This document shows positions 43,217 to 52,765 of a stretch of 64,000 nt of DNA, in pieces. The translations under genes and the position numbers were made by a program. Positions within the stretch are counted from its first letter, which is position 1; every line of letters starts with the position of its first letter. Origin of the DNA: Ornithinimicrobium sp. F0845 (GTDB lineage: Bacteria; Actinomycetota; Actinomycetes; Actinomycetales; Dermatophilaceae); the NCBI RefSeq assembly GCF_023015765.1, contig NZ_JALKAL010000012.1:1-64000 (forward strand), read 5' to 3'. The notes under the pieces were generated by a model, which worked only from the letters and a program-made list of their open reading frames with translations, had not been told where the DNA came from and ran no database searches.

Positions 43217-44451
43217 GTCAGCACCTGCTGCACCTGGTCCATGCGGCGGTGGATGCCGTCGACCCAGTCGGGCTCGGCGGCACGGAACGGCTCCAGCGCC
43301 CGACTGAGCAGCGAGCGGGCGACCCAGGTGAAGAGTCCGTCGTCGGTGGCCCCGGTGGCGCCCGCGTCGGCGCCCGGGTCGGCAGCGTCGGTGCCCGGGT
43401 CGGCAGCGTCGGGGTCCTGCGTCTCGCGGTATCCGGCGAGCAGCTCCCGGGTGAGCGGCAACGCCTGGAGCCCCGCCCACTCCCCTCCCCCGGCCAGCAG
43501 CTCTGCGGCGGCGAAGCTGCCCAGGTCAGCCATCAGGGGGCCGCGCCCGGCGCGGTCGAAGTCGGTGAGGCGCACGGTGTCCTCGCCGGCACGGCCCACC
43601 AGCACCTGGTCGGCGGAGAAGTCACCGTGGATCGGTCCGGTCGCCCAGCGGCCGCTGGCGATCCGCGCAGCGAGAGCGGAGGTCTGGGCCTGCATGCGGG
43701 TGGCCGCTGCACCGTCCAGGCCGGCCAGGTCCTCGGCCTGGCGGACCAGCGCCCCCACCGGGTCGGGCACGGGCCCGGTGCGGATCGCGGACCGGTGCAG
43801 TCGTGCGAGAGCCGACCCCGCGGCATACGCCGGTCCCCCGCCGTCGGGCAGGGTCGCCAGGTCACCCCTTCCGAACCAGGGCCACACGGTGACCCGGCGA
43901 CCGAGGCGGTGACCGGGTGCCTCGACAGGCTCCACCACTGGCACCCCGGCGGACGCCAGGTCACGCAGCGCGGCACGCACCCCGATCTGCTTCTCCGCCG
44001 TCACCCGCAGCACAAGGGACTCACCGGAGGGGAGGTCGCGGTGCAGCACCAGCCGGCGCTGCGGGTTGTAGCGGAGCACCGACAGGCGACCTGCCGCCAC
44101 CGCGTCGGTGACCGACGGGTGCACGGAGCGGAGCCCGTCCAGGCCCTTCTGCAGGCGCGGATCGGTGTCGACGGTGCCGTGGGCGACGGTGAGGCCGTCG
44201 GTCTGGAGCAGGTGCACGTGCTGGCCCCGCTCCCCCGCGAGCTCCACGGCCTTGCGGATCTTGTCCGTGTGCCCTGGGTGACTGACCTGGATCCACCCGG
44301 GCGCGTCCGAGCCCCCCGACGCGTCCAGCAGGACAGCAGAGGTCGACAGTCCCGGTTTGAACCGCAGCCGGGTGGCCCGGACCTCCCGGCCGAGCACCTC
44401 GGAGAGGCGCTGCCGGTCGATCAGCAGGTCGGCGCTGGCGCGATGGGTCAT
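43213..44451 (-). CDS. Second APH-fold kinase-like protein
   Basis: The 412-residue protein starts at ATG 44451, with ATGA overlaps on both sides. Kinase motifs are GPIHGDFSADQVLV and LTDFDRAGRGP. The N-terminal ~130 residues form a separate domain (RATRLRFKPGLSTSAVLLD), and a short Asp/Ala/Gly repeat (AADPGTDAADPG) lies near residue 360. Like its neighbour it is likely a small-molecule or sugar kinase of the operon. Two such proteins in tandem suggest paralogues with different substrates. Confidence 0.82.
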   Translation of the reverse strand: MTHRASADLLIDRQRLSEVLGREVRATRLRFKPGLSTSAVLLDASGGSDAPGWIQVSHPGHTDKIRKAVELAGERGQHVHLLQTDGLTVAHGTVDTDPRLQKGLDGLRSVHPSVTDAVAAGRLSVLRYNPQRRLVLHRDLPSGESLVLRVTAEKQIGVRAALRDLASAGVPVVEPVEAPGHRLGRRVTVWPWFGRGDLATLPDGGGPAYAAGSALARLHRSAIRTGPVPDPVGALVRQAEDLAGLDGAAATRMQAQTSALAARIASGRWATGPIHGDFSADQVLVGRAGEDTVRLTDFDRAGRGPLMADLGSFAAAELLAGGGEWAGLQALPLTRELLAGYRETQDPDAADPGTDAADPGADAGATGATDDGLFTWVARSLLSRALEPFRAAEPDWVDGIHRRMDQVQQVLT

Positions 44452-46379
44452 CGGCCCGCCCGGCTCCCGGCGACCGGCTGGGGGGATACGGGCTGGGGCG
44501 AGTGCGATTGGTGGGATACCGGCTGGGGCGAGTGCGGCTGGGGGGATACCGGCTGGGGCGAGTGCGGCCGGTACGACACCGGCTGCGGCGCCTCGGTCGC
44601 CGGCGAGGACCCGGTGAAGGCGGCGCCCTCCGGGAGTATGCCGTGGGCCGGACCGTCCCACCAGACGCCACCGTTCTCGATCCAGATGATCCGGTCGCAC
44701 TCCCGGGCGGTCTGCTCGTCGTGGGTCACCACGAAGGTCGTGCGGCCCGCGGTGAGCTGGTCGATCGCCTCACGCACCGCCACAGCGTTCTCCGCATCGA
44801 GCCCGGAGGTCGCCTCGTCCAGGATGATCACGGCGGCGTTGCGCAGCATGGCCCTAGCGATCGCGATGCGCTGGCGCTGACCGCCGGAGAGGGTCGCGCC
44901 GCGCTCACCGACCTGGGTGTCATACCCCTGCGGCATGCGGAGGATGAACTCCTCGGCGCGGGCCATCCGGGCCGCCCAGCGGACCTGGTTGTCGTTGGCC
45001 GCCAGGTTGCCGTAGCGGATGTTGTCGGCGATCGATCCGGTGAACAGCACGGACTCCTGCAACACCACCGACACCTGGGAGCGCAGCTCGGTCAGGTCGA
45101 GGGCGCGCAGGTCCACCCCGTCCAGTCGGACGTTGCCGTGCCGCGGGTCCATCATCCGCAGCAGCAGACTGGTCAGCGTCGACTTCCCGGCGCCGGAGGG
45201 TCCCACCACAGCCACCCGCTGCCCGGGCGGCACGACCAGGCTGAGGTCGCGCAGCACCGCGGGGTGGTCGCCGTAGCCGGCGGTGACCCTCTCGAGGCGC
45301 ACCTCCCCGGCCACCCGGGACAGGCGCACCGGGTGTGCGGGACTGGTGATGTCGGGCACCTCGTCCAGGACGTCGGCCACCCGCTCGCCCGACGCCGTGG
45401 CCCGGGCGATCCGGCCGGTGTACTTGGCCAGGTCACGCAACGGCTTCATGGCGGTCTTGAGGTAGGTGAGGAACAGGACAAGGTCCCCGGGGGTCATGAC
45501 CCCCTGGGTCACGCGGTAGCCGCCGAGCAGGAGCACCGAGGCGGTCGCGGAGCCCACCAGCACGTCGGTGCCGCGCTCGAGGGCGGCGGCGAGACGCCGT
45601 GCCTGGACACCCTCCTTCAGGGACTTGTCGTTGCGTCCGCTGAACTCCGCCTCCAGCGCGCTCTCCAGCCCGTAGGCCTGGACCACCCGCATCCCGCCGA
45701 TGGTTTCCTGGGCGATGTTGGCCAGGTCGCCCTCGGCCCGGCGCGTCTTGCGCGAGGCGCTGGTGATCTTCGGTCCGCTGGAGCGGGACAGCAGCAGGAA
45801 CACGGCAGCGGCGACCACGAGGATCAGGGCCAGCAGCGGGTCGAGCCAGAACATCACGCCGCCCATGACCACCAGGGTGAACACGTTGACGAGCAACGGC
45901 ATACCGGCCGTGACGGCGACCTCCTGCAGCCGCCCGACGTCGCCGATCAGGCGCTGCACGAGGTCTCCGCTGCGAGAGGTGGAGTGGTACTCGGTGGACA
46001 GACTGTTCACGTGCCGGAAGACCCGCTGGCGCAGCTGCACCGCGATCCGGGACCCGCCGAGCGCGAAGGCGACGGTCGCCAGGTAGTTGAAGACGGCCCG
46101 GAAGCCGACCAGCGCGACCGTGGCCAGGGCACAGGCGAGCAGCAGGCGCACGCTGGCCTGGGGTCCGGAGTCGGCCAGGTCCGCACCGAGGGAGCGGGTC
46201 ACCGCGTCCACGACGAACTTCACCGGCCAGGGCTCCAGGACCCGGAAGACGACCTCCAGCATCAGGGCGACGGCGCCGCCCATGAGCAGCGGGGCCTGTC
46301 CGCGCACGTGCGGGCGGACCAGACCCAGGGTCCTGCCGAGTGCGTGGCCGTCGATCTTGGGAGACTTGACGGAGCTCAT
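44448..46379 (-). CDS. ABC exporter half-transporter (TMD-NBD fusion)
   Basis: The 643-residue protein has six transmembrane helices in the first ~330 residues and an NBD with Walker A VGPSGAGKST, signature LSGGQRQRIA and Walker B VIILDEATSG, then His in VVTHDEQ. The layout is MsbA/MDR-like, acting as a homodimer or heterodimer. The last ~50 residues are a Pro/Gln/Ser/His repeat (PQPVS, PHSPQPVS), encoded by 30-bp tandem repeats, and are not part of the fold. Flanked by three glycosyltransferases and two kinases, it probably moves a glycosylated product out. Confidence 0.93.
   Translation of the reverse strand: MSSVKSPKIDGHALGRTLGLVRPHVRGQAPLLMGGAVALMLEVVFRVLEPWPVKFVVDAVTRSLGADLADSGPQASVRLLLACALATVALVGFRAVFNYLATVAFALGGSRIAVQLRQRVFRHVNSLSTEYHSTSRSGDLVQRLIGDVGRLQEVAVTAGMPLLVNVFTLVVMGGVMFWLDPLLALILVVAAAVFLLLSRSSGPKITSASRKTRRAEGDLANIAQETIGGMRVVQAYGLESALEAEFSGRNDKSLKEGVQARRLAAALERGTDVLVGSATASVLLLGGYRVTQGVMTPGDLVLFLTYLKTAMKPLRDLAKYTGRIARATASGERVADVLDEVPDITSPAHPVRLSRVAGEVRLERVTAGYGDHPAVLRDLSLVVPPGQRVAVVGPSGAGKSTLTSLLLRMMDPRHGNVRLDGVDLRALDLTELRSQVSVVLQESVLFTGSIADNIRYGNLAANDNQVRWAARMARAEEFILRMPQGYDTQVGERGATLSGGQRQRIAIARAMLRNAAVIILDEATSGLDAENAVAVREAIDQLTAGRTTFVVTHDEQTARECDRIIWIENGGVWWDGPAHGILPEGAAFTGSSPATEAPQPVSYRPHSPQPVSPQPHSPQPVSHQSHSPQPVSPQPVAGSRAGR
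44484..44590. repeat. 30-bp tandem repeat in the ABC exporter C-terminus
   Basis: Three copies start at 44484, 44514 and 44544, and a partial fourth at 44574, sharing GGATACCGGCTGGGGCGAGT. They are in frame (10 codons) and encode a Pro/Gln/Ser/His tail. Copy number may vary between strains. Confidence 0.85.
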
Positions 46380-47563
46380 GCCACGCCCTCGGGCACGGTG
46401 ACGCCCTCCAGGATCCGGTCCAGGACGCTGTCCCAGGAGTGCGCGGTCACGACCATGTCGCGGCCGAGCAGTCCCAGGGCACGAGCCCGCTGCGGGTCGG
46501 AGACGAGGGTGTCGATCGCCGCGGCCAGAGACGCCGGGTCTGACGGCTCGACGAGCAGACCGTTCTCACCGTCGCGCACGATGGTCGGCACCTGACCGAC
46601 CCGGGAGGCCACGACGGGCAGTCCGGCAGCGGCGTACTCGTAGATCTTCAGTGGAGAGAAGTACTGATCCGCCCCCTCGTCCATCGCCGGGTACGGAGCC
46701 ACGGCGACGGCCGCACCGGCCAGTGCGGCCGGGACGTCGCCCGGAGCCACGGCCCCGCGGAAGTCCACGGCCAGGCCCAGACGGTCGGCCTGCTCGGCCA
46801 GCGCGGGACCCTGCGGTCCGTCGCCGACGATCCGGACCTGCCAGGCCTCCTTGGCCAGAGCGGCCGCCTCGAGCAGGACGTCGGTGCCGTGCCAGGGCTT
46901 GAGCGTGCCCACGAAGAGGACGACCGGGTCGCCGTCCGAGCTCGCACGGGTGGGTGCGATGCGGGTGGTGTTCACACCGTTGGGGGTGACGCGGATCTTG
47001 TGCGCGGCCTCCGGGCAGTGGCTCCGGACCCACGCGGCGACCGGCTCGGAGACGCAGGCGACAACCGAGGCCGCAGCGACCTGGGCGCGCAGCGCCGCGC
47101 GGGCACCGTCCTCGTCGACCAGGTGGCGGTGGGTGGCCTGCTCGTCGATGAGCGGGGCGTTGACCTCGAGGACCCCGGGGATCCCGAGGGTCGTGGTCAC
47201 CTCGGCGAGAGCCGTCGAGAACAGGGAGTAGCGCTCGTAGGCGATGTCCACCCCGTCACCGATGGCCCGGGCGGCCATCTCGTGGGCGGCCGCGACCTGA
47301 CGCCGCTCACGGCGGGCCGTCCGCTCGACGTGGGGGAACTCCTTGTCCGCCGTGCGGTCGGCCTTGCTGTCGACCGGCACGTGCGTGACGTCCAGGTCGG
47401 TCAGGTCGGCCGGGACATGGTCGTCCGTGCGGGCGGTGTAGAGCCGCACGGTCGCGCCGCGGGCCCGGAAGGACCGGATGATCTCCTGCACGTGGACCGA
47501 GGCGCCCTTGGTCCCGAAGGCCGGGACGCCGGGGTCGGCGGACAGGTAGGCAACGCGCGTCAT
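46376..47563 (-). CDS. GT4-family glycosyltransferase
   Basis: The 395-residue protein starts at ATG 47563, preceded by GAGGGGAG seven bases upstream; a TTG two codons earlier is too close to that site. The C-terminal GT4 fold shows VLFVGTLKPWHG, IVGDGPQG and SPLKIYEYAAAGLPVVAS (nucleotide-sugar binding with ExxxxGxPV). The N-terminal half is the acceptor domain (FGTKGASVHVQEI). It should act at the cytoplasmic face of the membrane. It precedes the ABC exporter, with an ATGA overlap. Confidence 0.93.
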   Translation of the reverse strand: MTRVAYLSADPGVPAFGTKGASVHVQEIIRSFRARGATVRLYTARTDDHVPADLTDLDVTHVPVDSKADRTADKEFPHVERTARRERRQVAAAHEMAARAIGDGVDIAYERYSLFSTALAEVTTTLGIPGVLEVNAPLIDEQATHRHLVDEDGARAALRAQVAAASVVACVSEPVAAWVRSHCPEAAHKIRVTPNGVNTTRIAPTRASSDGDPVVLFVGTLKPWHGTDVLLEAAALAKEAWQVRIVGDGPQGPALAEQADRLGLAVDFRGAVAPGDVPAALAGAAVAVAPYPAMDEGADQYFSPLKIYEYAAAGLPVVASRVGQVPTIVRDGENGLLVEPSDPASLAAAIDTLVSDPQRARALGLLGRDMVVTAHSWDSVLDRILEGVTVPEGVA

Positions 47564-47565
47564 CG

Positions 47566-48834
47566 TCAAACTCCCCTCGTGCCGATCAGCAGGGACTCGC
47601 CCCGCTGGTGCTCGGCCAACCGGCGCGCCTGGCGCGCGGTGTCGAACTCGGCCTCGATCAGTGTCCGGGCCGCGCGGGCAGTCTGCACGCGCGGGTAGTC
47701 GTGAGCGGCTGCGCGCTCCAGCGCGGCCATCAGTTCCCCCAGGTCGCCCTCGTCCAGCCGGTCGGCCGAGATCAGCTGTCCGGTGCGGTCGTCGTGGATC
47801 GCCTCAGGAATGCCGGTGACGTCGCTGCCGATGACCGGCACCCCCATCGCCATCGCCTCGAGCAGGACGGTCGGCAGGCCGTCCGCGTTGCCGTCGGCCC
47901 CGACGACACACGGTGCCACCATGACGTCCGCCCAACGCAGCAGGTCGCGGATCTCCTCCTGGTGGCGGGGACCCATCAGCTCGACGGTCTCCCCCAGCCC
48001 GCCGGCGGTCACCTGGGCGGACAGCGCCGCCAGCTGGTCGCCGTCGCCGGCGATGCGGACCTGGAGGGCGGGGGCGTCGGCACGCTCAGTCAGTTGGCGC
48101 ACCGCCGCGATCAGGTGGGTGAATCCCTTCTTCTCCACGAGCCGTCCGACGGCGGCGACCTTCAGCGGTCCGCTGACCGGCGCCGGGTCGGCATACTCGA
48201 ACCGGGACAGGTCCAGACCGTTGCGGATCAGGACGACCCGGTCGGCGAGATCCGGGTAGCGGGTGACCAGGAACGAGCGGTTGAACTCGCTGATGGCGAC
48301 GACGTGGTCCGCTGCCGCGAGGATCTCGTGCAGCAGCTCGTGGTCGACGCTCTCGTGGAACAGGTCCTTGGCGTGCGTGGTGACCGAGAAGGGGATGTCG
48401 GCGATCGCGCTGGCCACGCGGGCCACGCGAGCGGCCATCGAGCCGAAGTGTGCGTGCAGGTGGGTGATCCCCTGCTGGGTGGCGCTGACGGCGAGGTGCA
48501 CCCCCTGCACCGCCTCCGACGGCTCGAGACGAGCCAGGAGCGGCAGTATGCCGGGCAGCCGGTTGTCGAGGTCGGCGATGGTCGCGCGCGCCTCGCGCAG
48601 CACGGTCCACGCGTCGGACAGCTTGACCGGCTTGGGCAGGTGGGTGACCGGTGCCTGGACCCGGGAGATCTCCGGGTGGAAGCGAGCGTCCGTGGTGGGT
48701 CGCATGGCGAAGATCGCCAGGTCCTCACCGGCCGCCTCGCGGCTCAGGATCTCGGTGACCACGAAGGTCTCGGAGAAGCGGGGGTAGACCTTCAGGACGT
48801 AGCCCACGCGCGGGGCACGCTCAGAGCGCTGCAC
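47566..48834 (-). CDS. GT4-family glycosyltransferase (colanic-acid type)
   Basis: The 422-residue protein begins VGYVLKVYPRFSETFV, as in WcaL/colanic acid-type transferases. It continues HAHFGSMAARVA, LIRNGLDLSRF, VGRLVEKKGFTHLI and LPTVLLEAMAMGVPVIGS with the donor-binding Glu. It is the second of three glycosyltransferases in the operon. The different N-terminus suggests a different acceptor. Confidence 0.92.
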   Translation of the reverse strand: MQRSERAPRVGYVLKVYPRFSETFVVTEILSREAAGEDLAIFAMRPTTDARFHPEISRVQAPVTHLPKPVKLSDAWTVLREARATIADLDNRLPGILPLLARLEPSEAVQGVHLAVSATQQGITHLHAHFGSMAARVARVASAIADIPFSVTTHAKDLFHESVDHELLHEILAAADHVVAISEFNRSFLVTRYPDLADRVVLIRNGLDLSRFEYADPAPVSGPLKVAAVGRLVEKKGFTHLIAAVRQLTERADAPALQVRIAGDGDQLAALSAQVTAGGLGETVELMGPRHQEEIRDLLRWADVMVAPCVVGADGNADGLPTVLLEAMAMGVPVIGSDVTGIPEAIHDDRTGQLISADRLDEGDLGELMAALERAAAHDYPRVQTARAARTLIEAEFDTARQARRLAEHQRGESLLIGTRGV

Positions 48835-50020
48835 TGGTCAGCTCCTTCTTGCTCGCGCGTGCCAGGTCGGCGACGCGGTGGGCGACACCGGCCAGGCCGG
48901 CCAGGTCGAGGTGGGCGCGGTCCTGGGTGCGGTGGACGGCTCCGGCGAACCAGGCCGTGAGGCGCTCGACGGTCAGGTCGTCCAGGCACTCCAGGTCGAC
49001 GGCGCCGGCGTCCTTCAGCCCCCGGGCGCGGATGAGCTGCTCCTGTCGGGGGCGCTCGCGAGGCACGAGCAGGACCGGGCGGTCGGTGCTCATGACCTCG
49101 TTGACGGTGTTGTACCCGGCCATCGAGACGACCGCGCTGGCCCGTCGGATCGTGGCCAGGCCGTCCGGCACGCAGGCCACCACGCGGGTGCCCGGTGCGG
49201 CGTGGCGCTGGATCTCGGCGAGGTCCTCGGCGGGCATCTGGGGACCAGCCACGACGAGGTGCCGGTGACCGGCGGGGACGGTCGCTCGGGCCGCGAGGCT
49301 CAGCATGCCCCTGCCGTCACTGCCACCACCGGACATGCTCAGGACGTAGGGCGCCTCGGTGGGGTCGGTCTCCGGGACCCAGCGACGGCCGTTTGCGAGG
49401 TAGCCGGTGTAACGGACCATGTCGTACAGCACCGCAGGGACCTCGCCGGTCTCCCGGACGTCATGCACCTGCGGGTCGCCGTAGACCCAGATCTCGTCGA
49501 AGATCGCGCGGAAACGCTCCAGGTCCCCCAGCCGCTCCCACTCCGCCGCAGCGACCTCCGGCTCGTCCAGGACCTCGCGCAGACCGAGGACGATGGTCGT
49601 GCCGGGCCGCTTCCTGCGGGTCTTGGCCAGCGTCTTGCGCAGCTCGCCGCTGACACCGTAGGCGTGCCGGTCGACGATGATCAGGTCAGGGTTGAGCCCC
49701 TTGACGACACCCTTGACCAACTGGCTGCGGATGTCGAGGAGGTCGTCCATCGGCACCTGCATGTGCCGGGGCTCGTAGCCCGAGTCCCCCTTGCAGATGC
49801 TCGGCAGCAGCGCGACGTCAAACCCATCGGGCACGTCGAGGTCGGTGCCGTGGGCCACGCCGGTCAGCAGCATGCCCGTCACCGGGCGACCGGTCATGGC
49901 GGGGATCTGGGTGGACAGGGTGTGCGCCAGGGCCAGGTTGCGGCGGATGTGACCCAGGCCGACGGAGTCGTGCGAATACAGCAACACCCGGAACGGGCTG
50001 GTGCTCTCGGAGCCGGTCAT
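48821..50020 (-). CDS. MurG/GT28-like glycosyltransferase
   Basis: The 399-residue protein starts at ATG 50020, with GGGAGGT seven bases upstream. The N-terminus is HDSVGLGHIRRNLALA and the C-terminus has MAGYNTVNEVMSTDRPVLLVPRER, the UDP-sugar site of the GT28/MurG C-terminal domain. It is the first gene of the operon, and 172 bases separate it from the divergent importer. It overlaps the next gene by 14 bases. Confidence 0.88.
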   Translation of the reverse strand: MTGSESTSPFRVLLYSHDSVGLGHIRRNLALAHTLSTQIPAMTGRPVTGMLLTGVAHGTDLDVPDGFDVALLPSICKGDSGYEPRHMQVPMDDLLDIRSQLVKGVVKGLNPDLIIVDRHAYGVSGELRKTLAKTRRKRPGTTIVLGLREVLDEPEVAAAEWERLGDLERFRAIFDEIWVYGDPQVHDVRETGEVPAVLYDMVRYTGYLANGRRWVPETDPTEAPYVLSMSGGGSDGRGMLSLAARATVPAGHRHLVVAGPQMPAEDLAEIQRHAAPGTRVVACVPDGLATIRRASAVVSMAGYNTVNEVMSTDRPVLLVPRERPRQEQLIRARGLKDAGAVDLECLDDLTVERLTAWFAGAVHRTQDRAHLDLAGLAGVAHRVADLARASKKELTSAAL

Positions 50021-50192
50021 GCGTCCTACCTCCCGGTCGTGCGACGCCGTCCCTCGGCGCATGACCCCTAGTTCACCTGACCGTCATGAGCGGGCCGTGA
50101 GACGTTGGTGAGATCTCTCTCATGTGCCCGTCGCACCGGACCGTCAGTCTGCGTCCACCGGATCCGGGACCCTACAGCGATACAGTGCAGGC

Positions 50193-51053
50193 ATGAATAA
50201 GCGATCCCTGTATGCAGTGGCGGCTACCGCTGGTCTCGTGTTGTCCCTGGCGGCGTGCGGCTCGGACGACGGTGGCGACACCGGCGGCGACGACACCGGC
50301 GGCGAGGGCAACGGCGCCGACGCCGCGTCGCTCGACCTGGTGACCGAGGGCACGCTCACGGTCTGCTCCGACGTCCCCTACCCGCCCTTCGAGGACTTTG
50401 ACGAGTCGGCGCCGTCCGGTTTCGTCGGCTTCGACATCGACATCGTCTCCTCGGTGGCCGACGGCCTGGGCCTCGACCTCGTGGTGAAGGACTCCTCCTT
50501 CGACGGGCTGCAGTCCGGACTGTCCCTCAACGCGGGCGAGTGTGACCTCGCCGCCTCGGCCATGACGATCACCGAGGACCGCGCCCAGAACATCGACTTC
50601 AGCGACGGCTACTACGACTCCCTGCAGTCCCTCCTGGTCCCCACGGACTCCGACATCGCGAGCATCGGGGACCTGGCCGGCACCCGTGTGGCGGTCCAGC
50701 AGGGCACCACCGGTGAGGCCTACGCCCAGGAGAACGCCGAGGGTGCCGAGCTGGTGGCCTTCCCGAGCAACGCCGAGATCTACCAGGCGCTCCTGGCCGG
50801 CCAGGTGGACGCCGCCCTGCAGGATCTGCCGGTCAACGTCGACAACGCCAAGCGGGGCGACTTCACCATCGTCGAGGAGTACGACACCGACGAGACCTAC
50901 GGCCTGGCGATCAAGAAGGGCAACACCGCACTGGTCGACGCAGTCAACGAGCAGCTCACCGAGCTGCGGGACAGCGGTGAGTACGACGAGCTCTACGCCA
51001 AGTACTTCTCGGAGGACGGTTCCGCGGACGACGCCGAGTCCACCAGCCGCTGA
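50193..51053 (+). CDS. Polar amino acid ABC importer, binding lipoprotein
   Basis: The 286-residue protein has a lipobox SLAAC (Cys near 23), then a Gly/Asp linker. The solute-binding fold 3 follows: LTVCSDVPYPPFEDF, CDLAASAMTITEDRAQ and QGTTGEAYA, ending YDELYAKYF. It is typical of Glu/Gln, cystine or His type importers; the ligand is unclear. It is first of three genes with the permease and ATPase. Only a weak ribosome binding site precedes ATG 50193. Confidence 0.92.
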   Translation: MNKRSLYAVAATAGLVLSLAACGSDDGGDTGGDDTGGEGNGADAASLDLVTEGTLTVCSDVPYPPFEDFDESAPSGFVGFDIDIVSSVADGLGLDLVVKDSSFDGLQSGLSLNAGECDLAASAMTITEDRAQNIDFSDGYYDSLQSLLVPTDSDIASIGDLAGTRVAVQQGTTGEAYAQENAEGAELVAFPSNAEIYQALLAGQVDAALQDLPVNVDNAKRGDFTIVEEYDTDETYGLAIKKGNTALVDAVNEQLTELRDSGEYDELYAKYFSEDGSADDAESTSR

Positions 51054-51083
51054 GACTGGTGACGAGAGGACGAGGGTGACCCG

Positions 51084-51878
51084 ATGACCCGGAGCGCGCG
51101 CACCCGCCTGATGACACTGTCGCTGTACGCGGTGTTCCTGGCCCTGGTGGTCATCTTCGTCCTGCTGGCCGACTGGGACGCGATCAGGCGCAACTTCTTC
51201 CTGACCGAGGGCTTCACCGGCAACTGGCAGGACATGATCTTCGTCGGGGCCAAGAACACCATCCTCTACACGATCATCTCCTTCATCGGTGGCTTCGTGC
51301 TCGCGGTGGTCCTGGTGCTCATGAAGTTGGCCCCGATCGCGCCCTTCCGGTGGGTGGCCACCGGCTACATCGAGCTGTTCCGCGGACTGCCCGCCCTGGT
51401 CGTGATCCTGTTCATGGGCTTCGGCGTGCCGATCGCCTTCGGGTGGCGGCCGCCGGGTGGCACCGTCGGGGCCGGTCTGGTCGCCCTGATGCTCGTGGCC
51501 GGTGCCTACATGGCCGAGACGCTGCGGGCCGGCATCGAGGCGGTCCCCAAGGGGCAGACCGAAGCGGCCCGGTCGCTGGGGATGAACGCGCGCTGGACCA
51601 TGGCTTCGATCGTCATGCCCCAGGCGCTGCGCATCGTGGTCCCGCCGCTGACCAACGAGCTCGTGATCCTCCTGAAGGACACCTCGCTGCTGTTCGTCAT
51701 CGGACTGGCCGCCAACCAGAAGGAGCTGACCACCCTGGCCCGCGACTTCATGAGCAGCGGCCCGTCGGCCGGCACCGCCACCTCGCTCGCGTTCGCGGCC
51801 CTGCTCTACCTGGCCATCACGCTCCCGCTGACCAGGCTCGTGGCCTGGATGGAGAGCAAGCAGAAGAGGAGCCGGTGA
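51084..51878 (+). CDS. Polar amino acid ABC importer, permease
   Basis: The 264-residue membrane protein has about five or six helices. It carries the ABC-permease EAA loop ([19 protein letters not shown]...EAARSLGM). The C-terminal region ends near the ATPase gene, with a TGATG overlap. It probably forms a homodimer with the downstream ATPase. Confidence 0.94.
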   Translation: MTRSARTRLMTLSLYAVFLALVVIFVLLADWDAIRRNFFLTEGFTGNWQDMIFVGAKNTILYTIISFIGGFVLAVVLVLMKLAPIAPFRWVATGYIELFRGLPALVVILFMGFGVPIAFGWRPPGGTVGAGLVALMLVAGAYMAETLRAGIEAVPKGQTEAARSLGMNARWTMASIVMPQALRIVVPPLTNELVILLKDTSLLFVIGLAANQKELTTLARDFMSSGPSAGTATSLAFAALLYLAITLPLTRLVAWMESKQKRSR

Positions 51879-52645
51879 TGAGCGAACTCCACCCCAGCAT
51901 GGATGTCGATGAGCGGGCACCCGCGATCGAGGTGCGGGACCTGCACAAGAGCTTCGGCGACAACGAGGTCCTCACCGGCATCGACTTCCACGTCGATCAC
52001 GGGCAGGTGGTCTGCGTCATCGGCCCCTCGGGCTCGGGCAAGTCCACGCTCCTGCGGTGCGTCAACCGGCTCGAGGAGCCGACCTCCGGGCAGATCCTCG
52101 TGGAGGGGATCGACATCACCGACCCGGACACCGAGCTGGATCTGGTCCGCACCCGGATCGGCATGGTCTTCCAGCAGTTCAACCTCTTCCCCCACATGAC
52201 GGTGCTCCGCAACCTCACCATTGCCCAGCAGCGCGCCAAGGGCCGCAAGCGAGGTGAGGCGGAGCAGATCGCGCGCGAGAACCTCGCGAAGGTCGGGCTG
52301 GGCGACAAGGAGGCGGCCTACCCCGCCCACCTGTCCGGTGGTCAGCAGCAACGGGTGGCCATCGCCCGTGCCCTGTCGATGAACCCGGACATGATGCTCT
52401 TCGACGAGCCGACCTCCGCACTGGACCCCGAGCTCGTCGGTGACGTGCTCGACGTCATGAGGAAGCTCGCCAACGAGGGCATGACGATGATGGTCGTCAC
52501 CCACGAGATGGGCTTCGCCCGCGAGGTGGGAGACAACCTGGTCTTCATGGACGGTGGTGTCATCGTCGAGGAGGGCGACCCCGTCGAGGTGCTCACGAAC
52601 CCGCAGCATAAGCGGACCCAGTCGTTCCTGTCCAAGGTGCTCTGA
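51878..52645 (+). CDS. Polar amino acid ABC importer, ATPase (GlnQ-like)
   Basis: The 255-residue protein has Walker [12 protein letters not shown]-loop [12 protein letters not shown], signature [15 protein letters not shown], Walker [15 protein letters not shown] and His-switch VTHEMGFA. It completes the importer operon and matches the GlnQ/HisP family in length. Confidence 0.96.
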   Translation: MSELHPSMDVDERAPAIEVRDLHKSFGDNEVLTGIDFHVDHGQVVCVIGPSGSGKSTLLRCVNRLEEPTSGQILVEGIDITDPDTELDLVRTRIGMVFQQFNLFPHMTVLRNLTIAQQRAKGRKRGEAEQIARENLAKVGLGDKEAAYPAHLSGGQQQRVAIARALSMNPDMMLFDEPTSALDPELVGDVLDVMRKLANEGMTMMVVTHEMGFAREVGDNLVFMDGGVIVEEGDPVEVLTNPQHKRTQSFLSKVL

Positions 52646-52765
52646 CCTGTCCACGGTGCCCTGACACCGACGCACGAGACGACCCGGCGGGCGCGCAGCG
52701 GCCTACCGAGGCCGGGCCGGTCCCCAGGACCTGCGCCCAGCCCGCGACCACAGCAGGATGGGGCC

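Noticed and set aside
42074-44451. Aminoglycoside resistance genes
   Set aside because: Only the general APH kinase fold is present. Context with glycosyltransferases and an exporter points to a sugar or lipid substrate.
44484-44590. CRISPR-like array
   Set aside because: Repeats are contiguous with no spacers and are in frame in a coding region; no cas genes are near.
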